From positions 1-64,000 of the forward strand of contig NZ_MRAE01000005.1 in the NCBI RefSeq assembly GCF_002008345.1: a stretch of DNA of 64,000 nt, given 5' to 3'. Below the pieces are notes generated by a model that was not told the DNA's origin, searched no databases, and worked only from the letters and a program-made list of their open reading frames with translations. Shown here one piece after another: positions 55,971-64,000 of the stretch. Position 1 is the stretch's first letter. The number at the start of each line of letters is the position of its first letter. Source of the DNA: Clostridium tepidum (GTDB lineage: Bacteria; Bacillota; Clostridia; Clostridiales; Clostridiaceae). Both the position numbers and the translations under genes were made by a program.

Positions 55971-57797
55971 ATGTGCGGAATAGTAGGATATGTAGGATTT
56001 AGAAAAGCCAGTGATGTTATTGTAGATGGATTATCAAAACTAGAATACAGAGGATATGATTCTGCAGGAATCGCTGTTAATGATGGGAAAAAAATAGAAT
56101 GCCAAAAATATAAAGGTAGATTAAAAGTATTAAGTGATCATTTAGAAACTAAGCCTATGGATGGAGGTATAGGAATTGGTCATACAAGATGGGCTACTCA
56201 TGGTGTACCATCTGATGTGAATTCTCATCCACATCTAAATATGGATGAAACAATTGCAGTAGTTCATAATGGTATAATTGAAAATTATATAGAAATAAAA
56301 GAATGGTTAGTTTCTGAAGGTGTAAAATTTAAATCAGAAACAGATACTGAAGTAATAGCTCATTTAGTTGATTATTATTATGAAGGTGATTTATTACAGG
56401 CGGTATTTAAAGCTATAAAAAAATTAAGAGGGGCTTATGCATTAGGAATAGTTTGCAAAGATAATCCAGAACAATTAATAGCTGTAAGAAAAGATAGCCC
56501 ATTAATAGTGGGAATTGGAGAAAATGAAAACTTTATCGCATCAGATGTACCAGCAATCTTAAAATATACTAGAGATGTATATTTCTTAGATAATGGAGAA
56601 ATAGTTACTTTAGAAAAAAATAAAATAAAAATTTATAATGAAAAAGAAGAAGAGATTACAAAGGAGCCTTTCCATGTAATGTGGGATGTTGAAGCAGCAT
56701 CAAAAGGTGGATATGATCATTTCATGATAAAAGAAATAAATGAACAACCAAATGGTATAAAAGAAACTTTAGTTAGAAGATTAGATGAAGATGGTAAAAT
56801 AAAATTAGATGATATAAAACTAACAAAAGAAGATTTAGATGAAATAAATAAAATTTATGTGGTTGCTTGTGGAACTGCATACAATGCAGGAATAACAGGA
56901 AGATATGCTATTGAAAGATTTGCAAAAATAGCTGTAGAAACAGATGTAGCTTCAGAGTTTAGATATAGAAATCCATTTATAGATGATAAGACATTAATTA
57001 TTGTTGTAAGCCAATCTGGAGAAACAGCAGATACTTTAGCAGTTGTAAGAGAAGGAAAAGAAAAAGGAGCTAGAGTTTTAGCTATTACTAATGTTCTAGG
57101 ATCTTCTATAGCTAGAGAAGCAGATGATGTATTTTATACTTGGGCAGGACCAGAAGTAGCCGTTGCATCAACTAAAGCATACACAACTCAACTTGTAGCT
57201 TTATATATGATTGCATTAGATATGGGTATAAAAAGAGGAACAATAACTGAGGAGTTTTATAATGAAATAATAAATGAATTAAAACTTATACCTGAAAAAG
57301 TTCAAAAAATACTTGATCAACATGATGATATAAAAGAAATAGCAAAAGAAATAAAAGATAATGAACATGCATTTTATATAGGAAGAGGGTTAGACTACAA
57401 TCTTTCATTAGAAGGTTCATTAAAGATAAAAGAAATATCTTATATGCATGCAGAAGCTTTTGCTGCTGGTGAATTAAAACATGGTACTATAGCTCTTATT
57501 GAAGAAAATACGCCAGTAATAGCTACAATGACTCAAACAGACTTATTTGAAAAAAGTATTTCTAATATAAAAGAAGTTAAATCAAGAGGAGCATATGTTA
57601 TTGCTATAACTCAAGAAGGAAACAAAGAAGCAGAACAAGTTGCAGATAAAATAATTTATATACCAAGAACAAATGATATATTACAAAGTATTATTGCAGT
57701 AGTTCCTCTTCAATTATTAGCTTATTATGTAGCAGTACTAAAAGGACGCGATGTAGATAAGCCAAGAAATCTAGCTAAATCAGTTACAGTTGAGTAA
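55971..57797 (+). CDS. glmS: Glutamine-fructose-6-phosphate aminotransferase
   Basis: It makes glucosamine-6-phosphate from fructose-6-phosphate and glutamine, the first step to UDP-GlcNAc. The 608-residue product begins with the catalytic cysteine in MCGIVGYVG (glutaminase domain, residues 1-240), followed by two SIS domains with SQSGETADTLAVVR and AVASTKAYTTQL and the C-terminal KPRNLAKSVTVE. It is under the glmS ribozyme. The start follows AGGAGGAT. Confidence 0.98.
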   Translation: MCGIVGYVGFRKASDVIVDGLSKLEYRGYDSAGIAVNDGKKIECQKYKGRLKVLSDHLETKPMDGGIGIGHTRWATHGVPSDVNSHPHLNMDETIAVVHNGIIENYIEIKEWLVSEGVKFKSETDTEVIAHLVDYYYEGDLLQAVFKAIKKLRGAYALGIVCKDNPEQLIAVRKDSPLIVGIGENENFIASDVPAILKYTRDVYFLDNGEIVTLEKNKIKIYNEKEEEITKEPFHVMWDVEAASKGGYDHFMIKEINEQPNGIKETLVRRLDEDGKIKLDDIKLTKEDLDEINKIYVVACGTAYNAGITGRYAIERFAKIAVETDVASEFRYRNPFIDDKTLIIVVSQSGETADTLAVVREGKEKGARVLAITNVLGSSIAREADDVFYTWAGPEVAVASTKAYTTQLVALYMIALDMGIKRGTITEEFYNEIINELKLIPEKVQKILDQHDDIKEIAKEIKDNEHAFYIGRGLDYNLSLEGSLKIKEISYMHAEAFAAGELKHGTIALIEENTPVIATMTQTDLFEKSISNIKEVKSRGAYVIAITQEGNKEAEQVADKIIYIPRTNDILQSIIAVVPLQLLAYYVAVLKGRDVDKPRNLAKSVTVE

Positions 57798-57869
57798 AGA
57801 ATAGTTTTTGTAAGGTTATTTATAGCTTTTTAACTAAGTTTGATAATTTCAAATTAGATATTTTATATA

Positions 57870-57909
57870 AAAATTCCAGTAAAAATAAAACTTTTACTGG
57901 AATTTTATT
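57870..57909 (+). terminator. Terminator after glmS
   Basis: The 15-base arms 57870-57884 (with TTCCAGTAAAA) and 57892-57906 are perfect complements, ending in TTTTATTT. Confidence 0.88.
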
Positions 57910-57930
57910 TATATTATTTAAATAGTTAAA

Positions 57931-58418
57931 TGTACACTCTCAAAAAAGTTGACCTAATGACAATAAAGTCCGCCTAGGACAAATAAAGATGACCTAAAAA
58001 TCATGGAAAGATTTCAGTTTTCACACTGGATCATCCATGATTTTTTTATTTATGGATTGAAAAACAGAAGAATTATTGAGAAGAAAATATTGAAAGGAAT
58101 ATTGATAAAACCATTGAAAATAAAGGAATTGAGCCATGTGTTGATTTGGTATATTGATTGATTTTATTGAAATACATAACAGAAAAAGCCCCAATCTTAA
58201 CCCTTAAACCTTAACTCTTACACCTGTACTTTCGGTCAACTTTATTGTAATTTTTAGAGCCAGAATTCAAGGGAAAAGGCTCATGAAAGAGCCTGTTTTT
58301 CTGTGAACTTTATTGTAATTTTGAAATTGAAAAATGGATAAAAAATGGGCTGAAAGGCTGATGGGAAAAGGGGTTGAGGGTGGTGATGGTTTTAGGTGGA
58401 GTTTTTTTGCATTATACA
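57931..58418. mobile_element. Decayed IS21-like element (MITE-like relic, no transposase)
   Basis: The left end TGTACACTCTCAAAAAAGTT (57931-57950) and the right end TGTATAATGCAAAAAAACTC (minus strand, ending at 58418) are alike and start with TG. Several internal copies of ACAATAAAG / CTTTATTGT lie near both ends (57960, 57980, 58238, 58306), as in the repeated terminal sites of IS21-type elements. No istA or istB frame remains. A hairpin, AAAAATCATGGA (57996-58007) with TCCATGATTTTT (58034-58045), lies inside. Confidence 0.5.
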
Positions 58419-58524
58419 CTTGGCAAATTTTAATAAATAATTTGAAATTTTATTTTTAACACTCTAAATTTATATAACATAATATAATATGGAACATATT
58501 AGTTTCAAGAGTGGAGTGAATTAT

Positions 58525-59028
58525 ATGATAAACAAATATGTGTGTAAGAATGCTATTTCTTACATAAAAGGTGGTGCTTTATACCCTAAAATTAAAGGAT
58601 ATGTATTATTTCAAGATGTACCTGGGGGTACTGCAGTATATGTAAATATTACAGGACTTCCAGAATATCAGCCAGCAAAAGGGGAACAAGCGCCTATTGG
58701 GCCACATGGATTTCATATTCATGAATTGGGGAATTGTAATGAGGGGTTTTCTGAAGAACCATTTAAAGATACAGGTGGACACTGGAATCCCACAAATCAA
58801 CCACATGGAAATCATGCAGGGGATTTTCCAGTTTTGTTCTCAAATAATGGAAAATCTATTATGTCGTTCTTTACTAATAAATTTAAGGTGCAAGATATTA
58901 TCGGAAAATCTATAATTATTCATGAGAATCCAGATGACTATAGATCACAACCATCTGGAAATTCTGGTAAAAAGATTGCGTGTGGAATAATAAGCCCTTA
59001 TAATTGGTGCATGTCATATTTATGGTAA
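58525..59028 (+). CDS. sodC: Cu/Zn superoxide dismutase
   Basis: The 167-residue protein has the metal site HGFHIHELGNC, GGHWNPTNQPHGNHAGDFP, and HENPDDYRSQPSGNSGKKIACG, with the histidine and aspartate ligands and the two disulfide cysteines all in place. It would dismutate superoxide. No signal peptide is visible at the ATG (58525, after GGAGTGA), although most SodC proteins are exported. Such genes are patchy in anaerobes, and it lies next to a mobile-element relic. Confidence 0.9.
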   Translation: MINKYVCKNAISYIKGGALYPKIKGYVLFQDVPGGTAVYVNITGLPEYQPAKGEQAPIGPHGFHIHELGNCNEGFSEEPFKDTGGHWNPTNQPHGNHAGDFPVLFSNNGKSIMSFFTNKFKVQDIIGKSIIIHENPDDYRSQPSGNSGKKIACGIISPYNWCMSYLW

Positions 59029-59076
59029 TATAAGTGTAGATTTACACTATAAAAAAGATTATTGGAGGAAATAAAG

Positions 59077-59157
59077 TATAAAAGAATTGTTTAAAAATAA
59101 GAAGATAGGATGTTACACTGAAGATAAATCCTCAAATATTACAATATCTAAAAACTA
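59077..59157 (+). pseudogene. Short reading frame behind sodC without a start codon, probable remnant
   Basis: A good binding site (TTGGAGGAAA, 59061-59070) is followed at proper distance by ATA rather than ATG, then 26 codons reading KELFKNKKIGCYTEDKSSN and a stop at 59155-59157. It could be a decayed small gene, or it may not be coding at all; an in-frame TTG three codons on is the only possible start. Confidence 0.3.
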
Positions 59158-59176
59158 AAAATGATACGGATTTTAA

Positions 59177-59222
59177 AATAAAATTCTGTTAAAAATATAA
59201 GTATTTTTAACAGAATTTTATT
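59177..59222. terminator. Bidirectional terminator between sodC and the coat gene
   Basis: The 19-base arms 59179-59197 and 59202-59220 (TTCTGTTAAAAATA-type) are perfect complements with a 4-base loop. Confidence 0.8.
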
Positions 59223-59254
59223 ATTAATTTTATTCACATAAGTATATAATTTTA

Positions 59255-59734
59255 TTATTGAGGGTTATACATGCCTTTGCTTTCCATATATTTATAAATA
59301 GCTTCGCCATGTTGTTGTTCTTCCTTTTGAATGTGATTTAAAACATTTCTAATATTAGGGTCTCTAAATTCAAATATAGCAGTATCATAAGTTGAAGAAA
59401 CATATTTTTCTGTAGCTAAAAGGTCAGTACATAAGTCAGCATCATTTTTATTTTTTAATCCAGTTCCAGTATTAGATTGCATTTGAGGATTTGGTTGTTG
59501 CTGATTTTGTTGTTGGTTTTGTTGTTGTGAATTAATATTTGGAACCTGACCGCTTAAAATTTGGTTTATACTGTTTAAATGTTCCTGTTCTTGTTGTGCA
59601 TTGTTTAAAAATAATTGTTTTAATTGAGGATCCTGTGATTGATTTGCATAATTTGTGTATTTTTTAATGCACAATTCTTCATGATTTTTTTGATCTTGTA
59701 AAAGTAATTGTTCTTTTTGAGTTAAATTTGCCAT
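59255..59734 (-). CDS. Spore coat protein, CotF-like (ferritin-like fold)
   Basis: The 159-residue protein has helical halves (LLLQDQKNHEELCIKKYTNY; residues 1-60, and DADLCTDLLATEKYVSSTYD onward) joined by a Gln/Asn-rich linker (residues 72-95). This layout and the EEQQHGEAIYKYM end match the CotF/ferritin-like coat family, usually made in the mother cell during sporulation. The methionine at 59734 follows GGAGGTG. No sporulation promoter was pinned down. Confidence 0.88.
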   Translation of the reverse strand: MANLTQKEQLLLQDQKNHEELCIKKYTNYANQSQDPQLKQLFLNNAQQEQEHLNSINQILSGQVPNINSQQQNQQQNQQQPNPQMQSNTGTGLKNKNDADLCTDLLATEKYVSSTYDTAIFEFRDPNIRNVLNHIQKEEQQHGEAIYKYMESKGMYNPQ

Positions 59735-60008
59735 ATGAACACCTCCTATATTTATCATTTATTTTTACCCATAAAATTATTCATATTCTTATAAAATAAT
59801 TATATTTAAAATAAAAATATAGTTCTATTTATAGAATATAAGGAAGTATATTTAAAATAATTAATTTTAAATAAAACATTTAAGTTTATGGAATTTTTAT
59901 GTAATATTAGAAGTTTTTTTATTAATTATAAGATATGATAGTTTGTGAGGGTTTTGTACATATATAGTATTAGTATAAAAAATAATTTAATATAATAGAT
60001 GCATAAAT

Positions 60009-60050
60009 AAAATAGGTGCATAAAGTTTTTTAGCTTTATACACCTATTTT
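60009..60050 (-). terminator. Terminator after the symporter gene (minus strand)
   Basis: AAAATAGGTG (60009-60018) pairs with CACCTATTTT (60041-60050), with an inner ATAAAG/CTTTAT stem and a single mismatch. The T-rich side faces the end of the minus-strand transcript. The rest of the gap 59735-60008 is AT-rich with nothing recognised. Confidence 0.78.
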
Positions 60051-60087
60051 ATATATTTTATTAATAATAATTACTTTGATAAATTAA

Positions 60088-61263
60088 TTAATTATTATTG
60101 GTTTTATGTTTTTTATCAAATTTTTTTTGTATAGAATCAACAATCATTGCTACAGCTTGATCCCCGGATACATTACAGGCAGTACCAAAGCTATCTTGTG
60201 CAATATATAAAGCAATCATTAAACCAAGTAAAGCTTCATTAAATCCTAATATTGATTGAAGTATGCCAAGAGCTGCCATTACTGCACCGCCAGGAACACC
60301 AGGAGCGGCTACCATAGTTACTCCTAGCATAGCTATAAATCCAGCCATTTGAGGTATGCTTATAGGAATACCATTTAGCATCATAACAGCTAATGCACAT
60401 ATAGTTAAAGTAATAGTACTTCCTGATAGATGAACAGTTGCACATAGGGGAATAACAAAGTCTCTTATACCTTTGCTAATTCCTATTTGCTCTGAACATT
60501 GAATGTTGATAGGAATAGTTGCAGCTGAAGATTGAGTTCCTAAAGCAGTAAGATAACCTTTAATTTGTATTTTTAATGATTTAAAAGGATTTTTACCAGC
60601 AATAGAGCCACCTACTACAAATTGGAAAACAAGAATAACCCAATGTAAAATAAGTATAATTATAAATACTTTCCAAAACACCTTTAAAACTGTAGATACT
60701 TCACCAGTATAGGCTAAATTAGCGAATATACCTAATATGTGAAGTGGAAGTAATGGTATAACTACATTTTCAATAACTTTTGTTATTATTTCTTGAAATC
60801 CTATAGCTACATCTTTTAAAGTCTTGTTTTGCGTTTTTGCAATGCCTAATCCTAATATAAAAGCAAATATAAGTGCAGTCATAACATCCATCATTGGTGG
60901 AATTTTCATTTCAAAGAAAGGATCCAAAGCTTTTTTAGCCTTTTCTACGTGAGTAGCACCAGTAATAATTGATGGTAATAAGGTTCTACCAACTAATAAA
61001 GCAGAAAAACCAGATATTAGTGTAAATAAATAAGCTAAACCAACAGTGATACCTAAAAGCTTACCAGCTCCTTGGCCAAGTTCAGCTATACCAGCAACAA
61101 TGAATCCTAAGATTATTAAAGGTATAAGAAAGCCTAAAAATTCTCCAAATATGGAGCTAAAAGTTCTGAATATGCGTATGAAAGGAATTGGTGTAAAGCT
61201 ACCTATTAGAATACCTAAAATAATAGCGATGATAATCTTGGGTATTAACCCTAATTTTTTCAT
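60088..61263 (-). CDS. Sodium/dicarboxylate-type amino acid symporter (DAACS family)
   Basis: The 391-residue transporter of the glutamate/serine symporter family has about eight membrane segments, the reentrant-loop serines in GTQSSAATIPINIQC near residue 240, and LSGSTITLTICALAVMM. SstT-type serine/threonine symport or a related amino acid is the likely role. The methionine at 61263 suits AAAGGAGG best; another is at 61269. It has its own promoter 200 bases upstream. Confidence 0.88.
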   Translation of the reverse strand: MKKLGLIPKIIIAIILGILIGSFTPIPFIRIFRTFSSIFGEFLGFLIPLIILGFIVAGIAELGQGAGKLLGITVGLAYLFTLISGFSALLVGRTLLPSIITGATHVEKAKKALDPFFEMKIPPMMDVMTALIFAFILGLGIAKTQNKTLKDVAIGFQEIITKVIENVVIPLLPLHILGIFANLAYTGEVSTVLKVFWKVFIIILILHWVILVFQFVVGGSIAGKNPFKSLKIQIKGYLTALGTQSSAATIPINIQCSEQIGISKGIRDFVIPLCATVHLSGSTITLTICALAVMMLNGIPISIPQMAGFIAMLGVTMVAAPGVPGGAVMAALGILQSILGFNEALLGLMIALYIAQDSFGTACNVSGDQAVAMIVDSIQKKFDKKHKTNNN

Positions 61264-61462
61264 TAACATTTGCCTCCTTTTTATATATTTAAATTATTAA
61301 TATTAAATTAATACAATTATTATAATAAATAATATGTAATTAATTTTTAAAATATATATGCATTATTAAATATTAAAATACATATTGAAATAAGAGCAAT
61401 ATTTTTTACGAATGTGAATAAGGATTACAAATAACCCTCGATATTGTTTGAATTTTACAAAA

Positions 61463-61491
61463 ATTATATCATAGATATAATGCCATTGCAA
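61463..61491 (-). promoter_or_regulatory. Promoter of the symporter gene (minus strand)
   Basis: On the minus strand TTGCAA (61491-61486) and TATAAT (61468-61463) are 17 bases apart, with an extended -10 TGA. The leader of about 190 nt shows no recognised riboswitch. Confidence 0.7.
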
Positions 61492-61618
61492 TTATGATAA
61501 ACTAAATTCTTTAGGGATTTTACAGTCCTATATTTTTTAGAATTAATTTAAAATTAGAGTTAATAATAGGAGCAATTAACTTATTTAAAGAGCAAATGAA
61601 TATTAAAAAACACAAAAA

Positions 61619-61652
61619 GATATTGAAAATCATTTTCGATATATGATATACT
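61619..61652 (+). promoter_or_regulatory. Fur/Zur-family operator overlapping the rpsD2 promoter
   Basis: TATTGAAAATCATTTTCGATA (61621-61641, given with one base over the arm pair) is a palindrome with one mismatch and 7-1-7 core TGAAAAT-C-ATTTTCG, as in Fur-family boxes. GATATTGAAAATCATTTTC agrees with the classical Fur box at 16 of 19 positions. It covers the -35 TTGAAA (61623-61628); TATACT (61647-61652) with an extended TG lies 18 bases on. A metal-loaded repressor here would block transcription. Confidence 0.7.
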
Positions 61653-61709
61653 ATGTAGATAGTTTAAAAACTATTATCGCGGCTGAGAATACAATATTAG
61701 GAGGAAAAA

Positions 61710-62303
61710 ATGGCTAAGATAAGAGATCCAAGATTTAAATTATCTAGAAGACTAGGGGTAAATATTTATGGACATCCTAAGGCTATGAAAAGAGCCACAA
61801 GAGAAAACAGTAGGGAAGGTAAGAAATTATCAAATTATGGGAAACAACTTTTAGAAAAACAAAAAATAAGAGCATACTATGGGGTCTTAGAAAGACAATT
61901 TTTAGGATATGTTAAAAAAGCAATGAAAAGTAAAGAAAGAACTGGTGATGCTTTATTAAGAAGCTTAGAATGTAGATTAGATAATATAGTATATAGGATA
62001 GGATTTGCTAATTCTATAAGACAAGCTAGACAGATGGTGAATCATGGACACATACTAGTTAATGGTATTAAAGTTAATATACCATGTTATGCAATAAAAA
62101 TAGGAGATGTAATAACTTTAAGAGAGAAATATAGAAAAAATCATGAATTTTTTGATAATTTCTTAAATTTAAAAAAATTTAGTTTATCTTATATAGAAAA
62201 AGATTATGATAAGTTTTCAGGAAGATTAATTAAAGAACCTAAAAGAGATGAAATACCAGTAGATGTAAATGAAACTTTAGTAGTAGAATTATATTCTAAA
62301 TAA
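61710..62303 (+). CDS. 30S ribosomal protein S4 paralog without zinc cysteines (C-minus form)
   Basis: The 197-residue protein has the same S4 domain ([20 protein letters not shown]) and C terminus [12 protein letters not shown] as the main S4 (14207-14827), but the N-terminal module has no cysteines where the main copy has four. It stands alone behind a promoter crossed by a Fur/Zur-like operator. The likely role is to replace zinc-bound S4 when zinc (or another metal) is scarce. The ATG follows TAGGAGGA. Confidence 0.93.
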   Translation: MAKIRDPRFKLSRRLGVNIYGHPKAMKRATRENSREGKKLSNYGKQLLEKQKIRAYYGVLERQFLGYVKKAMKSKERTGDALLRSLECRLDNIVYRIGFANSIRQARQMVNHGHILVNGIKVNIPCYAIKIGDVITLREKYRKNHEFFDNFLNLKKFSLSYIEKDYDKFSGRLIKEPKRDEIPVDVNETLVVELYSK

Positions 62304-62320
62304 AAAAGAATAAATAATTT

Positions 62321-62360
62321 AAAAATAAAGGATTAGATTTTCTAGTCCTTTATTTTTATT
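62321..62360. terminator. Bidirectional terminator between rpsD2 and the desulfurase gene
   Basis: AAAAATAAAGGA (62321-62332) pairs with TCCTTTATTTTT (62346-62357), with a further inner TTAGA/TCTAG stem. Confidence 0.82.
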
Positions 62361-62367
62361 AGATTAA

Positions 62368-63525
62368 TTATTCATATTTTTTTATAATTTTATTTAATGA
62401 ATCTATAGTACAATCTATATCTTTTTTTGTGTTAAAATGTCCAAAGCTAAATCGAACAGTTCCCTGTGGAAATGTATTTAATGTTTTATGAGCGGAAGGA
62501 GCACAATGTAATCCACACCTAGTCATTATGTTATAATCCTTAGATAAATCTAAGGAAACTATAGCATTATCTATTTTATTAAAATCTAAAGAAACTACAG
62601 AAGTTCTATTATCTATAGTATTTAATCCAACTAATTTTACATCATCTAAATTTAGAACATTTTCTATAAAAAGTTTTGTCAAATATAACTCTTTTTCTCT
62701 AATAGAACCTAATGAAATTTTTTTTATATATTTTAAGGCTGCATTTAATCCATAAATTCCTGGTATATTTAAGGTGCCACTCTCATATTTATCTGGCATA
62801 TAACTAGGTTGAATTTCGTATTCTGAAAGACTTCCTGTACCACCTTCAATAAAAGGTCGTATTTTGGGAATTAAAGAGTCTTTTATTAGAAAACCACCAA
62901 TACCTTGTGGACCTAAAAGACCTTTATGGCCGGTAAAAGCTAATGCATCAGCTTCTGTCTTTTCAAAATTTATATCTAAAAATCCAGCTGTTTGAGCAGT
63001 ATCTATTATAAAAATTAAATTATTTTTTTTACATAGTTTTCCTATTTGTTCTAAGGGTAATATAGTTCCACATACATTAGAAGCATTAGTCATAATAATA
63101 GCTCTAGTATTAGATTTTATTTGATTTACTACATCATTAATACTAAGTTGTCCAAATATATTACATGAGACTTTAGAAATTTCTATACCATTTTTAGTTA
63201 AGGAAGTTAAAGGACGCATAACTGCATTGTGTTCCATGGAAGAAACGATAACGTGATCGCCATTTTGAAGTAACCCCTTGATTAATAAATTTAAACTTTC
63301 AGTTATATTTTTAGTGAATACAACGTTTTCAGGTTTGTTAAAGTTAAATAAATCACATATTAATTCTCTTGTTTCAAAAACAATATTTTCAGCGGCTAAA
63401 GAAGAAGTGTAGACACCTCTATTTATATTACAGCCTATATTTTTCATATAATTTAGCATGCTTTCTCCTACATTAGGTGCTTTAGGAAAAGAAGTTGCAG
63501 CATTATCTAAATAAATATTTTTCAT
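62368..63525 (-). CDS. Class V aminotransferase, cysteine desulfurase family
   Basis: The 385-residue PLP enzyme has YLDNAATSFPKAP at the N terminus, the PLP lysine in AFTGHKGLLGPQG near residue 200 and the catalytic cysteine region RCGLHCAPSAHKTLNT near residue 338. This short type is related to the cysteine desulfurase family protein found near selenium and molybdenum-hydroxylase genes. It is divergent from a YedE-type transporter, which points to sulfur or selenium supply. The methionine at 63525 follows GGGGGTAT. Confidence 0.88.
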   Translation of the reverse strand: MKNIYLDNAATSFPKAPNVGESMLNYMKNIGCNINRGVYTSSLAAENIVFETRELICDLFNFNKPENVVFTKNITESLNLLIKGLLQNGDHVIVSSMEHNAVMRPLTSLTKNGIEISKVSCNIFGQLSINDVVNQIKSNTRAIIMTNASNVCGTILPLEQIGKLCKKNNLIFIIDTAQTAGFLDINFEKTEADALAFTGHKGLLGPQGIGGFLIKDSLIPKIRPFIEGGTGSLSEYEIQPSYMPDKYESGTLNIPGIYGLNAALKYIKKISLGSIREKELYLTKLFIENVLNLDDVKLVGLNTIDNRTSVVSLDFNKIDNAIVSLDLSKDYNIMTRCGLHCAPSAHKTLNTFPQGTVRFSFGHFNTKKDIDCTIDSLNKIIKKYE

Positions 63526-63703
63526 AATTATATACCCCCATATTAAAAATCATATAAAAACATAATTATTAAATTTTACAATAGTTATTTTATTTGTTAT
63601 AAAAAAGAGTTATTTAACTAAATATGAAATGTTTGTTAAAATTAAATTGGCATATAACATTAATTAGTTTTAATATTAACAAATAAAAAGGAGGGTGTAA
63701 ATA

Positions 63704-64000
63704 ATGGATAGTAAAAAAGGTATTATATTTACGGGAGCTTTAGTAGGAATTATAGCAGTGATTTTAGTTTACTTCGGAAATCCTGTAAATATGGGTTTTT
63801 GTATTGCTTGTTTTATAAGAGATACAGCAGGCGCTATAGGACTTCATAGAGCACCTATAGTTCAATATATAAGGCCTGAAATTATAGGAATGGTTATAGG
63901 AGCTTTTATAATGGCTATATCTAAAAATGAATTCGATGCAAGAGGAGGATCATCACCTTTTATAAGATTCAGTTTAGGTTTTATAGTTATGGTAGGAGCT
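63704..64000 (+). CDS. YedE/YeeE-type transporter, N-terminal part (3' end outside window)
   Basis: The first 99 residues run to the window edge. They show membrane segments and the motif MGFCIACFIRDTAGAIGLHR near residue 31, typical of the YedE family linked to selenium and sulfur (thiosulfate) uptake. The start follows AAGGAGGGTG. The gap before it (63526-63703) is AT-rich. Role inferred from family and from the divergent desulfurase-like gene. Confidence 0.85.
   Translation, partial: MDSKKGIIFTGALVGIIAVILVYFGNPVNMGFCIACFIRDTAGAIGLHRAPIVQYIRPEIIGMVIGAFIMAISKNEFDARGGSSPFIRFSLGFIVMVGA

Noticed and set aside
61264-61462. Riboswitch in the 190-nt leader of the symporter gene
   Set aside because: Apart from AT-rich pairing no conserved riboswitch core or T-box motif could be recognised.

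Overview
This is a low-GC, gene-dense chromosomal segment from a Clostridium. Several things point there: AT-rich codon use, strong GGAGG ribosome binding sites, spore genes (cwlD, a SleB-type cortex hydrolase, a CotF-like coat protein), ptb/buk butyrate-type genes, a glmS ribozyme, a c-di-AMP riboswitch and a 2-oxoacid:ferredoxin oxidoreductase. The ribosomal protein sequences look like proteolytic Clostridium botulinum / C. sporogenes, but that species call rests on memory, not on a search.

Bases 1-20.6 kb hold the translation supercluster. It runs from the end of tuf through a separately promoted, structured leader into the S10-spc-alpha block (rpsJ to rplQ, with secY, adk, map, a small KOW protein, infA and rpmJ), then ecfA1-ecfA2-ecfT-truA, then rplM-rpsI behind a consensus promoter and leader. 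Bases 20.6-35 kb are a string of short units: a Na/Pi cotransporter behind a Pho-box-like repeat, cwlD, a two-subunit fumarase-type hydratase, a TPR protein, a divergent pair made of an HPr-PAS-PAS-AAA+-Fis sigma-54 activator and ptsI, a lipoprotein and TPR pair, iadA, and trxA with a thioredoxin-reductase-like gene.

Bases 35-43 kb carry a hydrolase gene under a c-di-AMP riboswitch, divergent from the diadenylate cyclase cdaA and its partner cdaR, followed by an FAD dehydrogenase and buk-ptb-buk. Bases 43.3-46.6 kb carry a P-loop protein with a four-subunit 2-oxoacid:ferredoxin oxidoreductase. With ptb/buk this would form an oxidative Stickland route from a branched-chain 2-oxoacid to acyl-CoA, acyl phosphate, acid and ATP. 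glmM follows, then a glucitol/sorbitol PTS operon with its SorC-type regulator (48.4-55.3 kb), then glmS behind a glmS ribozyme whose P1 arm holds an insertion of about 243 nt.

From 57.9 kb the content is more accessory: a decayed IS21-like element, a Cu/Zn superoxide dismutase, a CotF-like coat protein, a DAACS-type symporter, a second S4 gene without zinc cysteines, a class V cysteine desulfurase-like enzyme, and the start of a YedE-type transporter.

The strongest leads are regulatory. (1) The HPr-domain sigma-54 activator sits opposite ptsI, with a textbook -24/-12 promoter and three copies of a TTGATA-N5-TATCAA palindrome between them. (2) The cysteine-free S4 paralog has a Fur/Zur-like palindrome across its -35 box, which suggests a zinc-sparing ribosomal protein swap. 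(3) The S10 operon leader folds on paper into a closed multi-helix RNA that I do not recognise. (4) The glmS ribozyme has an expanded P1 arm. No tRNA, rRNA or CRISPR array was seen.
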